Positions 1 to 9,284 of a DNA stretch of 64,000 bases are shown one piece after another. The stretch comes from Candidatus Lambdaproteobacteria bacterium RIFOXYD2_FULL_56_26 (GTDB taxonomy: Bacteria; SAR324; XYD2-FULL-50-16). Each line of letters begins with the position of its first letter. The stretch's first letter is position 1. The position numbers and the translations under genes are program-made. Location of the stretch: positions 372,001 to 436,000 of the forward strand of contig MFNF01000001.1 in assembly GCA_001783715.1 (NCBI GenBank), given 5' to 3'. The notes beneath the pieces are model-generated. The model saw only the letters and a program-made list of their open reading frames with translations, was not told the origin of the DNA and ran no database searches.

Positions 1-552
1 GTTATGCCCGACAACACCATCAAGGCCGATTTTACCTTGAGCCAGTTTAAGGGAAAATATGTAGTCCTGTTCTTCTACCCCCTAGACTTCACCTTTGTCT
101 GCCCTTCCGAAATCATCGCCTTCGACCATCGGTTGGCCGAATTCAAGGCCCGTGGCGTTGAAGTCGTGGGCTGCTCGATCGACAGCCACTTCACCCACTT
201 GGCTTGGAAAAACACCCCGGTTGAAAAAGGCGGGATCGGCAACGTCCAATACCCCTTGGTCGCCGACCTGACCAAAGACATTGCTCGGGACTATGACGTG
301 CTGATCGCTGACGAAGTGGCGCTGCGCGGCTCCTTCCTGATCGACAAGGCCGGTGTGGTTCGCCACCAAGTGATCAACGACCTGCCCTTGGGCCGGAACA
401 TCGATGAAATGTTGCGGATGATCGATGCTCTCCAGTTCACCGAAGAGCACGGCGAAGTCTGCCCTGCCGGTTGGCACAAAGGGGAAAAGGGCATGAAGGC
501 TACCACCGCCGGTGTGGCCTCCTACTTGGCCGAAAACGCCAAGAAACTCTAA
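1..552 (+). CDS. 2-Cys peroxiredoxin (AhpC/Prx1 type), 5' end outside window
   Basis: Thiol peroxidase that reduces H2O2 and organic hydroperoxides in the cytoplasm. The peroxidatic Cys lies in the FVCPSE motif, about 33 residues after the Met at base 4, and the resolving Cys is in the EVCPAGW motif near the C-terminus, so both cysteines of a typical 2-Cys enzyme are present. Family members have about 10-15 residues before the 'DFTL' region. The codon before the Met at base 4 is sense (GTT) and in frame, so the true start is probably upstream of base 1 and the gene is partial. It ends with TAA and is followed by a GC-rich hairpin. Confidence 0.93.
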   Translation, partial: VMPDNTIKADFTLSQFKGKYVVLFFYPLDFTFVCPSEIIAFDHRLAEFKARGVEVVGCSIDSHFTHLAWKNTPVEKGGIGNVQYPLVADLTKDIARDYDVLIADEVALRGSFLIDKAGVVRHQVINDLPLGRNIDEMLRMIDALQFTEEHGEVCPAGWHKGEKGMKATTAGVASYLAENAKKL

Positions 553-570
553 GCCTTTCCTTTTTTTCAG

Positions 571-596
571 GCTCCCCCGTTCCGGTTCGGGGGGGC
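571..596 (+). terminator. GC-rich hairpin after peroxiredoxin
   Basis: A 9-bp stem (GCTCCCCCG with CGGGGGGGC, one G-U pair) and an 8-nt loop lie 18 bases after the peroxiredoxin stop. A poly-T run precedes the hairpin and none follows it, so it is an imperfect intrinsic terminator. It lies just upstream of the next start at 607. Confidence 0.45.
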
Positions 597-606
597 TTGG
601 GTCCTT

Positions 607-1710
607 ATGGGCGAAATTTCCCTCGGCTTTTTTATCACCGCCCACGGCCTGGGCCACGCTTCCCGAGCGGCGGCGGTCATTGAGGCGCTGGGGAAGCTGC
701 ACCCAAGCGTGCATTTTTTCCTTTTCACCAAAGTCCCACAGTTTTTTTTTGAGCAGTCCCTGACCGTTCCTTTCACCCGGATCGAGATGGAGACCGACTT
801 CGGCTTGGTCCAAACCTCCGCCTTGTCTGCGGACCTCAGAGCCTCCGCCTTGGGCTTGAGCCGTTGGCTGCCCTTTGCTCCCGCCACGATTTCCAGCCTA
901 GTCCAAACCCTCAAGGAATTGAACATTGCTGCGATTTGTTCGGACATCTCACCGCTGGGACTTGAAGCTGCAAAGGTTGCATTAGTTCCTTCCTTTCTGA
1001 TAGAGAATTTCACCTGGGATTGGATTTACGACCGCCTGGAACCCCCAGACCCTAGGTTCAAGGAAGCGGCAAGGTACTTGGGTCCAAAGTTTGTGCAGGC
1101 GGACTTCCACATCCAAACCACCCCTTTTTGTGGAGACCGGAATTCCGACTTGGTCTCCCTGCCGGTCTCCAGGGCGGTGCGCAAAGACCGGGAAACCACC
1201 CGGGCCGAACTGGGGGTCAAGGCCCAGGAAAAGCTGATCCTGCTGACCTTGGGTGGAACCAAGGGGGCCACGTTGCCGATCCCTGCACAAAACTGCCACC
1301 AGGACTGGTTTTTTGTTTGCCCCGGCGCAGCGGAGGCAGAGGAACGAGGCCCCGGTTGGCTGAAGTTGCCTTATGCCGGTCGTTTTTACCATCCAGACCT
1401 GATGGAGGCGGCCGACCTAGTGGTCTGCAAACTGGGCTACAGCACCCTGGCCGAGGCCTGGTCCAGCGGGACCCCGGTCTTGTACCTGGGCCGACCGGAC
1501 TTTCCGGAATCCGCTTTTTTGGAAGCTTTTTTGGCCTCCCATTCAATTCCCTCTTCCCCTTTGACCCTTGAGGCGGTAGAGCAAGGAACTTGGGGCCGAA
1601 AAATCTTACCGCTTTTGGACCAAAAGCAAAGGAAACCCGGCTTGGGCAATGGGGCAGAACAAATCGCCGTTTGGATATCCAACCATCTGGCCGTTTTACA
1701 AAAACCTTAG
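607..1710 (+). CDS. GT-B fold glycosyltransferase-like protein
   Basis: A 367-aa protein with the two-domain pattern of MurG/UGT-type GT-B transferases. The N-terminal GHGLGHASR motif near residue 13 is the glycine-rich acceptor-side loop. The C-terminal half has the CKLGYSTLAEAWSSGTPVL pattern (about residues 278-296), which resembles the nucleotide-sugar-binding loop of this fold. Donor and acceptor are not evident. Similar N-terminal motifs occur in proteins next to sugar kinases. It ends 8 bp before the HD-GYP regulator, so the two are likely cotranscribed. Confidence 0.7.
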   Translation: MGEISLGFFITAHGLGHASRAAAVIEALGKLHPSVHFFLFTKVPQFFFEQSLTVPFTRIEMETDFGLVQTSALSADLRASALGLSRWLPFAPATISSLVQTLKELNIAAICSDISPLGLEAAKVALVPSFLIENFTWDWIYDRLEPPDPRFKEAARYLGPKFVQADFHIQTTPFCGDRNSDLVSLPVSRAVRKDRETTRAELGVKAQEKLILLTLGGTKGATLPIPAQNCHQDWFFVCPGAAEAEERGPGWLKLPYAGRFYHPDLMEAADLVVCKLGYSTLAEAWSSGTPVLYLGRPDFPESAFLEAFLASHSIPSSPLTLEAVEQGTWGRKILPLLDQKQRKPGLGNGAEQIAVWISNHLAVLQKP

Positions 1711-1718
1711 GTGAAGAC

Positions 1719-2759
1719 ATGGGCATTCGACGAAAGTACCGGATCCTGGTAGTGGACGACGAGGCGGTCAACCTCAAGCTGATCGCCGAGATATTAAAGG
1801 AAGAATACGAGCTGGCCTTTGCCAAAAGCGGCGAAGAGGCCTTGTCCCTGTTGCCCAACCAACCCGACTTGATCCTGCTCGACATCATGATGCCCGAGAT
1901 GGATGGATACGCCGTGGCCCGCAGGATCAAGGACGATTACCACTACCAGAACATCCCGATCATCTTCGCTACGGCGATGAACGAGCCGGTTGACGAGATC
2001 AGGGGGCTCAACCTGGGGGCGGTGGACTACCTGACCAAGCCCTTGAACTCCCAGATCCTACGCTTGCGGGTCAACAACCAGATTCGGCTGCTCCAGGCCC
2101 AACGAGCCTTGGCCGACCAAAACCAAGCCTTGGAAAAGCAGGTTTCCGCCCGAACCAAGGAACTCCAGGAAAGCCAAATCGAGATGGTCAAACGAATGGG
2201 TCTGTTGGCCGAATACCGGGACCCGGAAACCGGCAACCATGTCGAACGGATGAGCCGCTTTGCCGCTGTCTTGGCCCGGCAGATTCGGCTGACCCCCGAG
2301 CGGTGTGAACTGATCCGTCTGGCCGCCCCGATGCACGACATAGGCAAGGTGGGGATTTCGGACAAGATCTTGACCAAGCCCGGCAAGCTGGACGCTGAGG
2401 AATGGCGGATCATGCAAAGCCATGCCTTGGTAGGGGCTTCCATTTTGGCGGGCGGGCACAGCCAATTGCTGACCACTGCCCATCTGATTGCCGCCCAGCA
2501 CCATGAACGGTGGGACGGCAAAGGATACCCCAACGGACTCAAGGAACTGGAAATCTCGGTGGAAGGCCGAGTTACGGCGCTGGCCGACGTTTTTGATGCC
2601 CTGAGCTGCAAACGGCCCTACAAGGCCCCCTGGCCGCTTGACCAAGTCTTAAAGTTGATTGACGAGGAAAAAGGCAAGCACTTTGACCCGATGATGGTGG
2701 ATGCCTTTTTGGAGGCCCTGCCCGAAATCCTAGAGATCCAAAAAGACTTCCCCAATTAA
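1719..2759 (+). CDS. Response regulator with HD-GYP domain (putative c-di-GMP phosphodiesterase)
   Basis: A 346-aa RpfG-like protein. The receiver domain (about 8-120) has the acidic pair VVDDE, phospho-acceptor Asp55 in LILLDIMMPE and Lys107 in YLTKP. A coiled linker (about 120-155) leads into an HD-GYP domain with His206-Asp207 (MHDIGK), HHERWDG near 261 and GYP at 269-271. All signature residues are present, so c-di-GMP hydrolysis under phosphorylation control is likely. An upstream in-frame start at 1590 lies inside the preceding gene; ATG 1719 begins directly before the receiver. No histidine kinase is adjacent. Confidence 0.9.
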   Translation: MGIRRKYRILVVDDEAVNLKLIAEILKEEYELAFAKSGEEALSLLPNQPDLILLDIMMPEMDGYAVARRIKDDYHYQNIPIIFATAMNEPVDEIRGLNLGAVDYLTKPLNSQILRLRVNNQIRLLQAQRALADQNQALEKQVSARTKELQESQIEMVKRMGLLAEYRDPETGNHVERMSRFAAVLARQIRLTPERCELIRLAAPMHDIGKVGISDKILTKPGKLDAEEWRIMQSHALVGASILAGGHSQLLTTAHLIAAQHHERWDGKGYPNGLKELEISVEGRVTALADVFDALSCKRPYKAPWPLDQVLKLIDEEKGKHFDPMMVDAFLEALPEILEIQKDFPN

Positions 2760-2764
2760 GCGGC

Positions 2765-4315
2765 ATGAAACTCCGCCTCCCGGCCCTTGGCCCCCAAGAC
2801 AAGGCCAGCTTTGGCCTAGCTCTGTTGGCCGGGGCTATGGGGGCCTTGGGTTTCCCCAATTACAACCTCTACCCCTTGGTTTTTTTATTCCCTCTGCCCC
2901 TGCTCTGGGCTTTGGAGCGGGCTTCGGGGCTTAGGGCCTACTGGCTGGGGGTTTGTACAGGGACCTTGTGGATCTGGTTGGGCTTTTATTGGGTCGGCAA
3001 CTGGGCAGAACTGGTGCTCGGCTGGCCACTGCTGTTTGCCCAACTCTTTGCCGGTGGGTACGCCCTGGTGATGGCCCAAAGTTATGGGCTGGTGGCCCTG
3101 TTGGCGACCCGGTTCAAAGTGCCGCTGCGACCCTTTGAACCCTTTGTTTTTCCGGTCCTGTGGGTCCTGGTCCAAAGCCTCTTCCCTTGGCTCTTCCCCT
3201 TTCGGCTGGCCGATTCCCAATCGGCGAACCTGAGTTTTCTCCAACCGGTGGAATGGACCGGGGTTTGGGGGGCGGAATTGGTGATCCTGTTGGTCGGCAC
3301 TTCCCTGTACAAGGCCTTTGCGCCCGGCCCCAAGCCCTGGGTGGGGATCGGTGTGGCCGCCCTGCTGGTGGGCGGCTGGGGTTGGGTGGGCTACGGCAGC
3401 CTCCAAAAGTGGGACCAAACAATGTCAAGTCTGCCTGCCAAAACCCTGGGGCTGGTCCAGACCAATCGCCCCGCCTCCCTAGAAGCCCCCGAGCCCGAAC
3501 CTGGGTACAGCCGGGTCTTCCCCTGGGAAATGGAGCTGAGCCACAAGCTGGCAGAAGAGGGCGCAGAGGTCTTGTTTTGGCCGGAAGGACATTTTTACGG
3601 CTACGCCTACTGGCTGGAGGTTCGGGCCAACTTTCAGGCCCAGGTGGCAACGATGGGGATTCCGCTGTTTTTTCTGGACTCCGGTTTTTCCCAAACCCCG
3701 TCGGGCAAACAAAACTACAACACCACTTTTGTGATCACAGGAGAAGGACGGGACGGCGGGATGTACCACAAAAGGCATCTGGTGCCCTTTGGGGAATACA
3801 CCCCCTGGATGGGCGAACTCCCCTGGATCAAAGGGCTGTTGGGAGACTTTTTGGCCGACCTCAGTGCAGGGACCTTTGACCGAACCTTCGAGGCGGCCGG
3901 GATGAGGATTACGCCAAAAATCTGTTACGAGGTCCTTTACCCCGAAGAAGTGGCCCAGGCGATTGGGGAAGACGGGGCGGGCAAGGTGATCCTGGTCCAA
4001 AGCCAGGACGGCTGGTATGGCCGTTCCTCCCAACCGGAGCAGCATTTGGCGGTTTCGGTGGTCCGGGCCATTGAAAACCGGGTGCCTTTGGTCCATGTGA
4101 TCAACAATGGCCCCTCTTCGGTGATCCTGCCCCAGGGGCGTTATGCCTTCAAGGCTCCCCCCTTTGAGGCCGGGCATTTTTTGGCCCCACTACCCTATGA
4201 CCCCAACCTAGGGGGCAGCTTTTACTCCCGCCACCCGACTTGGTTTTTACGGACCCTGCAAGGGTTGGGGGTCTTTTTGCTCGGTTGGGGATGGTGGAAA
4301 GGGAGGAGCCGATGA
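2765..4315 (+). CDS. lnt: Apolipoprotein N-acyltransferase
   Basis: Inner-membrane enzyme that adds the third acyl chain to the N-terminal Cys of lipoproteins. The protein has 516 aa, the usual Lnt length: hydrophobic segments in the first 215 residues, a periplasmic nitrilase domain (about 225-470) and a final membrane segment. The catalytic triad is visible as Glu274 (FWPEGHF), Lys336 (MYHKRHLVPFGEY) and Cys387 (PKICYEV). It starts 5 bp after the HD-GYP gene, and its stop overlaps the selA start in an ATGA. Several lipoproteins in this window (5662, 34651, 50435) are potential substrates. Confidence 0.93.
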   Translation: MKLRLPALGPQDKASFGLALLAGAMGALGFPNYNLYPLVFLFPLPLLWALERASGLRAYWLGVCTGTLWIWLGFYWVGNWAELVLGWPLLFAQLFAGGYALVMAQSYGLVALLATRFKVPLRPFEPFVFPVLWVLVQSLFPWLFPFRLADSQSANLSFLQPVEWTGVWGAELVILLVGTSLYKAFAPGPKPWVGIGVAALLVGGWGWVGYGSLQKWDQTMSSLPAKTLGLVQTNRPASLEAPEPEPGYSRVFPWEMELSHKLAEEGAEVLFWPEGHFYGYAYWLEVRANFQAQVATMGIPLFFLDSGFSQTPSGKQNYNTTFVITGEGRDGGMYHKRHLVPFGEYTPWMGELPWIKGLLGDFLADLSAGTFDRTFEAAGMRITPKICYEVLYPEEVAQAIGEDGAGKVILVQSQDGWYGRSSQPEQHLAVSVVRAIENRVPLVHVINNGPSSVILPQGRYAFKAPPFEAGHFLAPLPYDPNLGGSFYSRHPTWFLRTLQGLGVFLLGWGWWKGRSR

Positions 4316-5679
4316 ACCCGCTTTGGTCCAAACTGCCGCCGGTCCATGAAATCGACCGAGCCCTGGCCCGACGAGGCTTGGCCCAGGGGCTGGAGGTCCG
4401 GGATCTGGTGGGTGAACTGTTGGCGCAACTGCGCCAAAGCCCCCCGCTTTTGGAAACCCTGGACCGAGCCGGGCTGTTGGACTGGATCTGTACCCAGGTG
4501 GCAGCCCAGGCGGGCGGACAAAGGCCGGTGATCAACGGCACCGGCACGGTGGTCCACACCAACCTGGGTCGGTCGATTTTTGACCGGGAACTGTTGGCCA
4601 AACTGCCCGAACTTTTTAGCGGCTATACCAACCTGGAATACGACCTGGACAAAGGCCAGCGGGGCCAGAGAGTCGGCGGGGCCGAGAAGTTGATCTGCCG
4701 TCTGACCGGGGCCGAGGCGGCCTTGTTCGTCAACAACAACGCCTCCGCCTTGCTGCTCTGCCTCCAAGCCTTTGGCCAAGGGAAGGAAGTGCTGCTGTCT
4801 CGAGGCGAGATGGTGGAGATCGGCGGCAGCTTTCGGATCCCCGAGATGCTCGAAGCCTCCGGGGCAAGGCTCAAGGAGATCGGCACCACCAACAAGACCC
4901 ACCTCAAGGACTACCAAAAGGCCATCGGTCCCGAAACATCAATGGTCCTCAAGGTCCACCGGTCCAACTTCAAGATCACCGGTTTTACCTCCGAAGTTCC
5001 CCGCAAAGACCTGATTGCCTTGGCGGCGGAGCGGGGTTTGGTTTACCTGGAGGACCTAGGCAGCGGAGCGCTGGAGCCCCTGGAGTTGGGCGGCGGGGCG
5101 GCGGAGCCGGGGTTCAGCTCCATCCTGGCCCAAGGGGCGGAATTGGTGACCGCCAGCGGAGACAAGCTCCTAGGCGGCCCCCAAGCGGGGATCATCCTGG
5201 GCACCAAGGCCCGGATCGACCGACTCAAGGAACACCCCCTCTACCGCTGCCTCCGTTGCGACAAGATCACCCTCTTTTTGCTGGAACAAACCCTGCTTTC
5301 CTACGCCCGGGGGGCCTGGGAGAAGATACCGACCCAAAGGATGCTCAGGGAACCGGCCCAGGCGGTGTTGGACCGAGCCCAACAAGTCTTGCAGGCCTGC
5401 CCGGCCCGGAACCTGGAACTGGTCCCCACCCAAGCCACCCCCGGCGGCGGGGCCTTGGCCGAAGAGTCCTTTGGTTCTTATGCCCTGTGGGTCAAACTGC
5501 CGGGGGTCAGTGAAGAGGAACTGCACCTTGCCTTTCGGAGCCTCAAAACCCCAGTGGTGGGCCGGGTCAAGGAAGGGAAGTATTTGATCGACCTCAAGGC
5601 GGTCACCAACGAGCAACTGCCGACTTTGGTCCAAGCGATTCAAAGCGTCCTGGCAGGCCCGTCAGTTGGTGATCCTTAG
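4312..5679 (+). CDS. selA: L-seryl-tRNA(Sec) selenium transferase
   Basis: PLP enzyme that converts Ser-tRNA(Sec) to Sec-tRNA(Sec) with selenophosphate. The protein has 455 aa from ATG 4312, which overlaps the lnt stop by 4 bp (ATGA). Family hallmarks are INGTGTVVHTNLGRS (74-88), the VNNNASA block (140-146), the GTTNKTHLKDY block (191-201) and the PLP Lys285 in SGDKLLGGPQ. Its presence implies that this organism makes selenoproteins, but selB, selC and selD are not in the window. The 3' end overlaps the convergent lipoprotein gene by 18 bp. Confidence 0.95.
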   Translation: MNPLWSKLPPVHEIDRALARRGLAQGLEVRDLVGELLAQLRQSPPLLETLDRAGLLDWICTQVAAQAGGQRPVINGTGTVVHTNLGRSIFDRELLAKLPELFSGYTNLEYDLDKGQRGQRVGGAEKLICRLTGAEAALFVNNNASALLLCLQAFGQGKEVLLSRGEMVEIGGSFRIPEMLEASGARLKEIGTTNKTHLKDYQKAIGPETSMVLKVHRSNFKITGFTSEVPRKDLIALAAERGLVYLEDLGSGALEPLELGGGAAEPGFSSILAQGAELVTASGDKLLGGPQAGIILGTKARIDRLKEHPLYRCLRCDKITLFLLEQTLLSYARGAWEKIPTQRMLREPAQAVLDRAQQVLQACPARNLELVPTQATPGGGALAEESFGSYALWVKLPGVSEEELHLAFRSLKTPVVGRVKEGKYLIDLKAVTNEQLPTLVQAIQSVLAGPSVGDP

Positions 5680-6018
5680 ATTGGTGTAACCCACCACATC
5701 GGAGCTGGGATCGCTGGCCTTGAAGGTGGCCAGGAGAATAAAGCTGCCCAGTCGGTTGGGGGAGAGCAACCCCGGCACCGCCGTGGAAAACAGGTTGTCC
5801 CCGGTGGCATCCACCGACCAGACCACGGAGTCGGTCAGGTCCTTGGCGCTGTTGTCCGAATAGCTGCCCGTGGCGGTGTATTGGATCGCCGAGCTGTACA
5901 AGGTGGTCACTTGGCCCGCCGGGGTTACGGCGATGGACTTGAGGGACACCGAGTCCTTGCAGCCCCAAAGCCCCAGACAGACCGCCAAACCCAAGGTGAT
6001 TTTCTGGAATCCGGTCAT
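5662..6018 (-). CDS. Small lipoprotein with Ig-like (BIG2-type) domain
   Basis: A 118-aa protein with a lipoprotein signal: a hydrophobic stretch ending in the lipobox LWGC, with Cys20 as the lipidation site. The mature part opens with an LKSIAVTPAG pattern and continues through SVVWSVDATGD, typical of bacterial Ig-like group 2 modules, in a single copy. The start overlaps the stop of the upstream WD40 gene in an ATGA, so translation is probably coupled and the two products may work together in the periplasm. The partner function is inferred from this coupling only. Confidence 0.72.
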   Translation of the reverse strand: MTGFQKITLGLAVCLGLWGCKDSVSLKSIAVTPAGQVTTLYSSAIQYTATGSYSDNSAKDLTDSVVWSVDATGDNLFSTAVPGLLSPNRLGSFILLATFKASDPSSDVVGYTNLRITN

Positions 6019-8882
6019 TGGATTTTCTCGGTAATTTCTTCGCCTGCCTTGACCTCAAAGGCGCTTTTCACCCGGTCATTGACCTTAAGATAATATTCCC
6101 CCTTGAGCAGGATCAAGGTTTTTTTCCGGTCCGTGTCAGTCATAAAGGTTTGCCAATTTTTGGATTGTCGTTTGACCAAAAAGGTCACCCGCTTGGTTCC
6201 GGTGGAGAACTGTTCGACCCCGGTCATGTCGAGTTTGAGAGTCCCAAAGCCCGATTCGTGGGTCTTGGGGGCATATTGGCCCAAAATGGCCGTATCGATC
6301 CGGGTTTCCCCTGCGTCCACCGCCTCCACCAGACCAAAGAGCCGGTTTCTAAAGGTGTCCGACTGTCGGCCCAAGTCGGCAAAGGCCCGGAAGTCCAGGG
6401 AGACCCCGTTGTTGATCAGGGTCTCCACCGTCTCGACCGGCAGCTCGAAGTACAGCAGGTTCTTGGGCATGGAGCCCTTTTGGATGTCGTTGTTGCAGTC
6501 GATGAACTCCAGGTTCACCTCGGCCCCTTCGGCTACCGAGAGGTTAAAGACCGAGTCCACCCAGGTCTTAAAAAACAAATTGACCGTGTCGGGATTGGCG
6601 AACTTGTAGGTTTCCTGGTCAAGCTTGGCGGCAGCGCCAATCTTGGCCAGCAGGAAGACCGCCTGGAGGTCCTGGTTGAGGCCATAAACCTGGATCAAGC
6701 CGTAGTAGGCCGCTTGGTCCTCCGGGCTTCTGGCCAGCACCTTGAGGGCTACGGATTCTATGTCATCGTGGAGCTTGCAGACGTTTTTTTCCATCAACAG
6801 GCTGTTCAACCGGGCCTTGAGCGCCAACAGTTCCTCGTCCACCGCCACCACGGGGGCATCAAAAACCGTGTCTCGGCTGTTGCCTGCCTGTTCTTCCATG
6901 ATGTCCTTGTCCGAATACTCCCGAGCCGGAGGTTTTTCCGGTTCCTGGTTCTCTTCGGCGGAAGCTTCGGGACCGGTGGGGACGACCAGGGGCACCTCCT
7001 CCGCTTCCTTTTCTGAAGGTAGGACTCCCTTGCCTTCAAAGATATCCTTGGGCAACCGGATCAGGCTGATCGACCCGTTTTGGTTGCCGATCGACAAAAA
7101 CTTCCCGTCCGGCGATTCGGAAATCGCCGTGATCTGGTCTTCTTGGCCGATCAGGGTACGGATGAACTTGGAGCCCCGTACGTCCCAAAGCCGCACCGTC
7201 TTGTCCCTTGAGGCGGAAACCAGGGCCTTACCGTTGGGGGAAAAGGCGATGTCGCTGATGATGAATTCATGCCCCTTGAGTGGCTCCTTGGCTTGGCCGT
7301 TGCCCATCTCGTAGAGCCTGAGGGTATTGTCATCGCTGGCGGTGGCAAAATAGTCCTTGAGCGGCGAGAAGGCAATCGCCCGGATCCCCCGTTCGGCATC
7401 GCTGAAGGTGTACATCATCTGTTGGTCAAAGGCCCGGAAGACCTTGGCGGTTTTGTCCGCCGACCCGGTGCCGATCCAGTCGCCGTCCGGGGAATACCGG
7501 ACCATGTTGATCTGTCCGTTGTGGATCTCCCGTTGGAAGACCGGCCTTTTGGTGGTTAGGTCCCAAAGGATCAATTGTTTGTCGGCCCCGGCGGTGACCA
7601 GGAATTTTTCGGTCGGCGAAAAGTCCAGGCTGGTGATTTTGCCTTTGTGCCCGCTCAGTTCAACCAACACTTTGCCCGAAGAGCGAGACCAAATCTTGGT
7701 GTCCCCATTGTTGCCGCCGGTGGCGAACTGGCTACCGTCGGGGCTGAACCGGAGACTCTCCACCTTGTGTTCGGGCGGCAGGACAATGTCCTTGACCAAC
7801 CGGGAGGACTGGAGATCCCAAAGTTTGAGTTGGTTGTCGATGGACAGGGACAACAAAAAGTAGCCGGTCTTGCTGGTGTCCAAGGCGGCGATGGCTTTTT
7901 TGTGCCCATCCAGGCTGGCGACAAAACCGTTTTCCCCCAGGTTCCAACCTCGGACATAGGTGTTTTCAAAAACCCCCAGGATGCTTTTGGCGTTGTTCCC
8001 ATAGATACAGCCGGTCACCGGTTTTTCCACCAAGTTGAGATCTTCGGTCACCTTGTCTTTGCGGAGGTCCCAAACCTTGATGGTGCCGTCCAAGGAGCAG
8101 GACACCATCTCTTCCCCCCGCAGGTTGAAGGAGATTCCGGTGACTGGCTTTTGGTGGCCTTCGATTTTTTTGGCGGTTTTTTTGGTTTTGTAGTCCCAGA
8201 AGATCACAGAATTGTCGGCCCCGGCGCTGGCGATGTGTTGGCCCTGGGGGTGGAAGAGCACTTGGGAGACAAAACGGCCATGAAGCTTGTGGGCACCCAG
8301 CAAGACCCCGGCATCGGTGTCCCAAACCTTCACCTCTCCGGCACCGTTGGCCCAGGCAATGGTTTTGTTGTTGGGGTGGAAGTCCAAAGAGACCACTTGG
8401 CCGGAGATTTCGGTGATCTTTTTGGAAACCTTGTAGCGGTCCAGCCGCCACAGCAGGATCAATTTGTCCCGTCCCCCCGAAAGCAGCAGTTCCCCGTCCT
8501 TGGAAATCGCCAGGGCCTCGACCGGACCGGCTTGGCCGGAGAGGGACTGGACCTTGATCCCCCGGGCGATGTCCCAAACCTCGATCTTCCCGTCTTGCCC
8601 ACCGGTAAAATACAGGTTTCTGGAGGGATGAAAGATCCCCACCAGGGGCCGATGGGTGCCGGTTTTGATCGCCTTGAGGGGCCTACCGTTGGAATAGCGC
8701 CAGACCCGGAGGGTTTGAGACTTGTCGATGATCACCACATACTTGCCGTCCGGCGAGAGGGTGCCCGAAAAAATCTTCCCCTTGGGGCCGATGTAGCTTT
8801 GGTGGACGATAAAGCTTTCTTTGCCCCAGGCCCCCAAGGGGAGCAGTGACAAAGCGAGTATCAAGATTGCCCAAAATCTCAT
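6015..8882 (-). CDS. Exported protein with 14 WD40 repeats and a unique C-terminal domain
   Basis: A 955-aa protein. I chose ATG 8882 because it opens a clean signal peptide (MRFWAILILALSLLPLGAWG); the longer reading frame adds 37 polar residues in front. I count 14 WD40-like repeats of about 41 residues from about residue 24 to 610, many with SPDG/SADK/WD pattern elements, which would build two seven-bladed propellers. An acidic Pro/Glu-rich linker (about 615-660) follows, then a C-terminal part of about 290 residues that I do not recognise. The product is probably a periplasmic scaffold. The downstream lipoprotein gene is coupled. Confidence 0.82.
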   Translation of the reverse strand: MRFWAILILALSLLPLGAWGKESFIVHQSYIGPKGKIFSGTLSPDGKYVVIIDKSQTLRVWRYSNGRPLKAIKTGTHRPLVGIFHPSRNLYFTGGQDGKIEVWDIARGIKVQSLSGQAGPVEALAISKDGELLLSGGRDKLILLWRLDRYKVSKKITEISGQVVSLDFHPNNKTIAWANGAGEVKVWDTDAGVLLGAHKLHGRFVSQVLFHPQGQHIASAGADNSVIFWDYKTKKTAKKIEGHQKPVTGISFNLRGEEMVSCSLDGTIKVWDLRKDKVTEDLNLVEKPVTGCIYGNNAKSILGVFENTYVRGWNLGENGFVASLDGHKKAIAALDTSKTGYFLLSLSIDNQLKLWDLQSSRLVKDIVLPPEHKVESLRFSPDGSQFATGGNNGDTKIWSRSSGKVLVELSGHKGKITSLDFSPTEKFLVTAGADKQLILWDLTTKRPVFQREIHNGQINMVRYSPDGDWIGTGSADKTAKVFRAFDQQMMYTFSDAERGIRAIAFSPLKDYFATASDDNTLRLYEMGNGQAKEPLKGHEFIISDIAFSPNGKALVSASRDKTVRLWDVRGSKFIRTLIGQEDQITAISESPDGKFLSIGNQNGSISLIRLPKDIFEGKGVLPSEKEAEEVPLVVPTGPEASAEENQEPEKPPAREYSDKDIMEEQAGNSRDTVFDAPVVAVDEELLALKARLNSLLMEKNVCKLHDDIESVALKVLARSPEDQAAYYGLIQVYGLNQDLQAVFLLAKIGAAAKLDQETYKFANPDTVNLFFKTWVDSVFNLSVAEGAEVNLEFIDCNNDIQKGSMPKNLLYFELPVETVETLINNGVSLDFRAFADLGRQSDTFRNRLFGLVEAVDAGETRIDTAILGQYAPKTHESGFGTLKLDMTGVEQFSTGTKRVTFLVKRQSKNWQTFMTDTDRKKTLILLKGEYYLKVNDRVKSAFEVKAGEEITEKIQ

Positions 8883-9284
8883 TGGGTTATCCCAGCTAAT
8901 TTTTTTTGTCTTCGGTCCATGTCCTGGCCAAGAAATGGGGGCAAAGGTCTTGTGTTCCTGAGCCAAAGCCTTTACCATCTGTGCAAAAACCATCGGCAGA
9001 GGGGATTTTCGGCTTTTGGGGCTTTTTTGGCAATCTATTTACCTCATCCCTCCCCCAAGGAACGGATGAACTTCGGTCACCCCGCCCCGTTCGGCTGGGT
9101 TTTGGTACTTTGGGCGAAGATTTGGGGCGCACTTTTTGGGCGCAGTTTGGGTAAGCACAAACCGAACCCAAACCGGCAAACCGCTCCTGCTCAGGCCAAT
9201 CGAACCGAAGTTGGAGGCCAAAAACCCGCCGTCCCTCTGTAAACGCTTTTTAAAACCCCTTGGGTCAAAGGCTAGGGAAACAAC
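8883..9284. other. Intergenic region between divergent genes
   Basis: About 400 bp between the WD40 gene (-) and the unknown 583-aa gene (+). Reading frames here are short and lack a convincing ribosome-binding site or protein-like composition. It presumably holds the two divergent promoters, but I could not pick out boxes with good spacing. No hairpin or RNA gene was recognised. Confidence 0.5.

Noticed and set aside
7575-8849. A 424-codon plus-strand frame across the WD40 gene
   Set aside because: Repetitive because the WD40 repeats on the other strand are repetitive; no ribosome-binding site.
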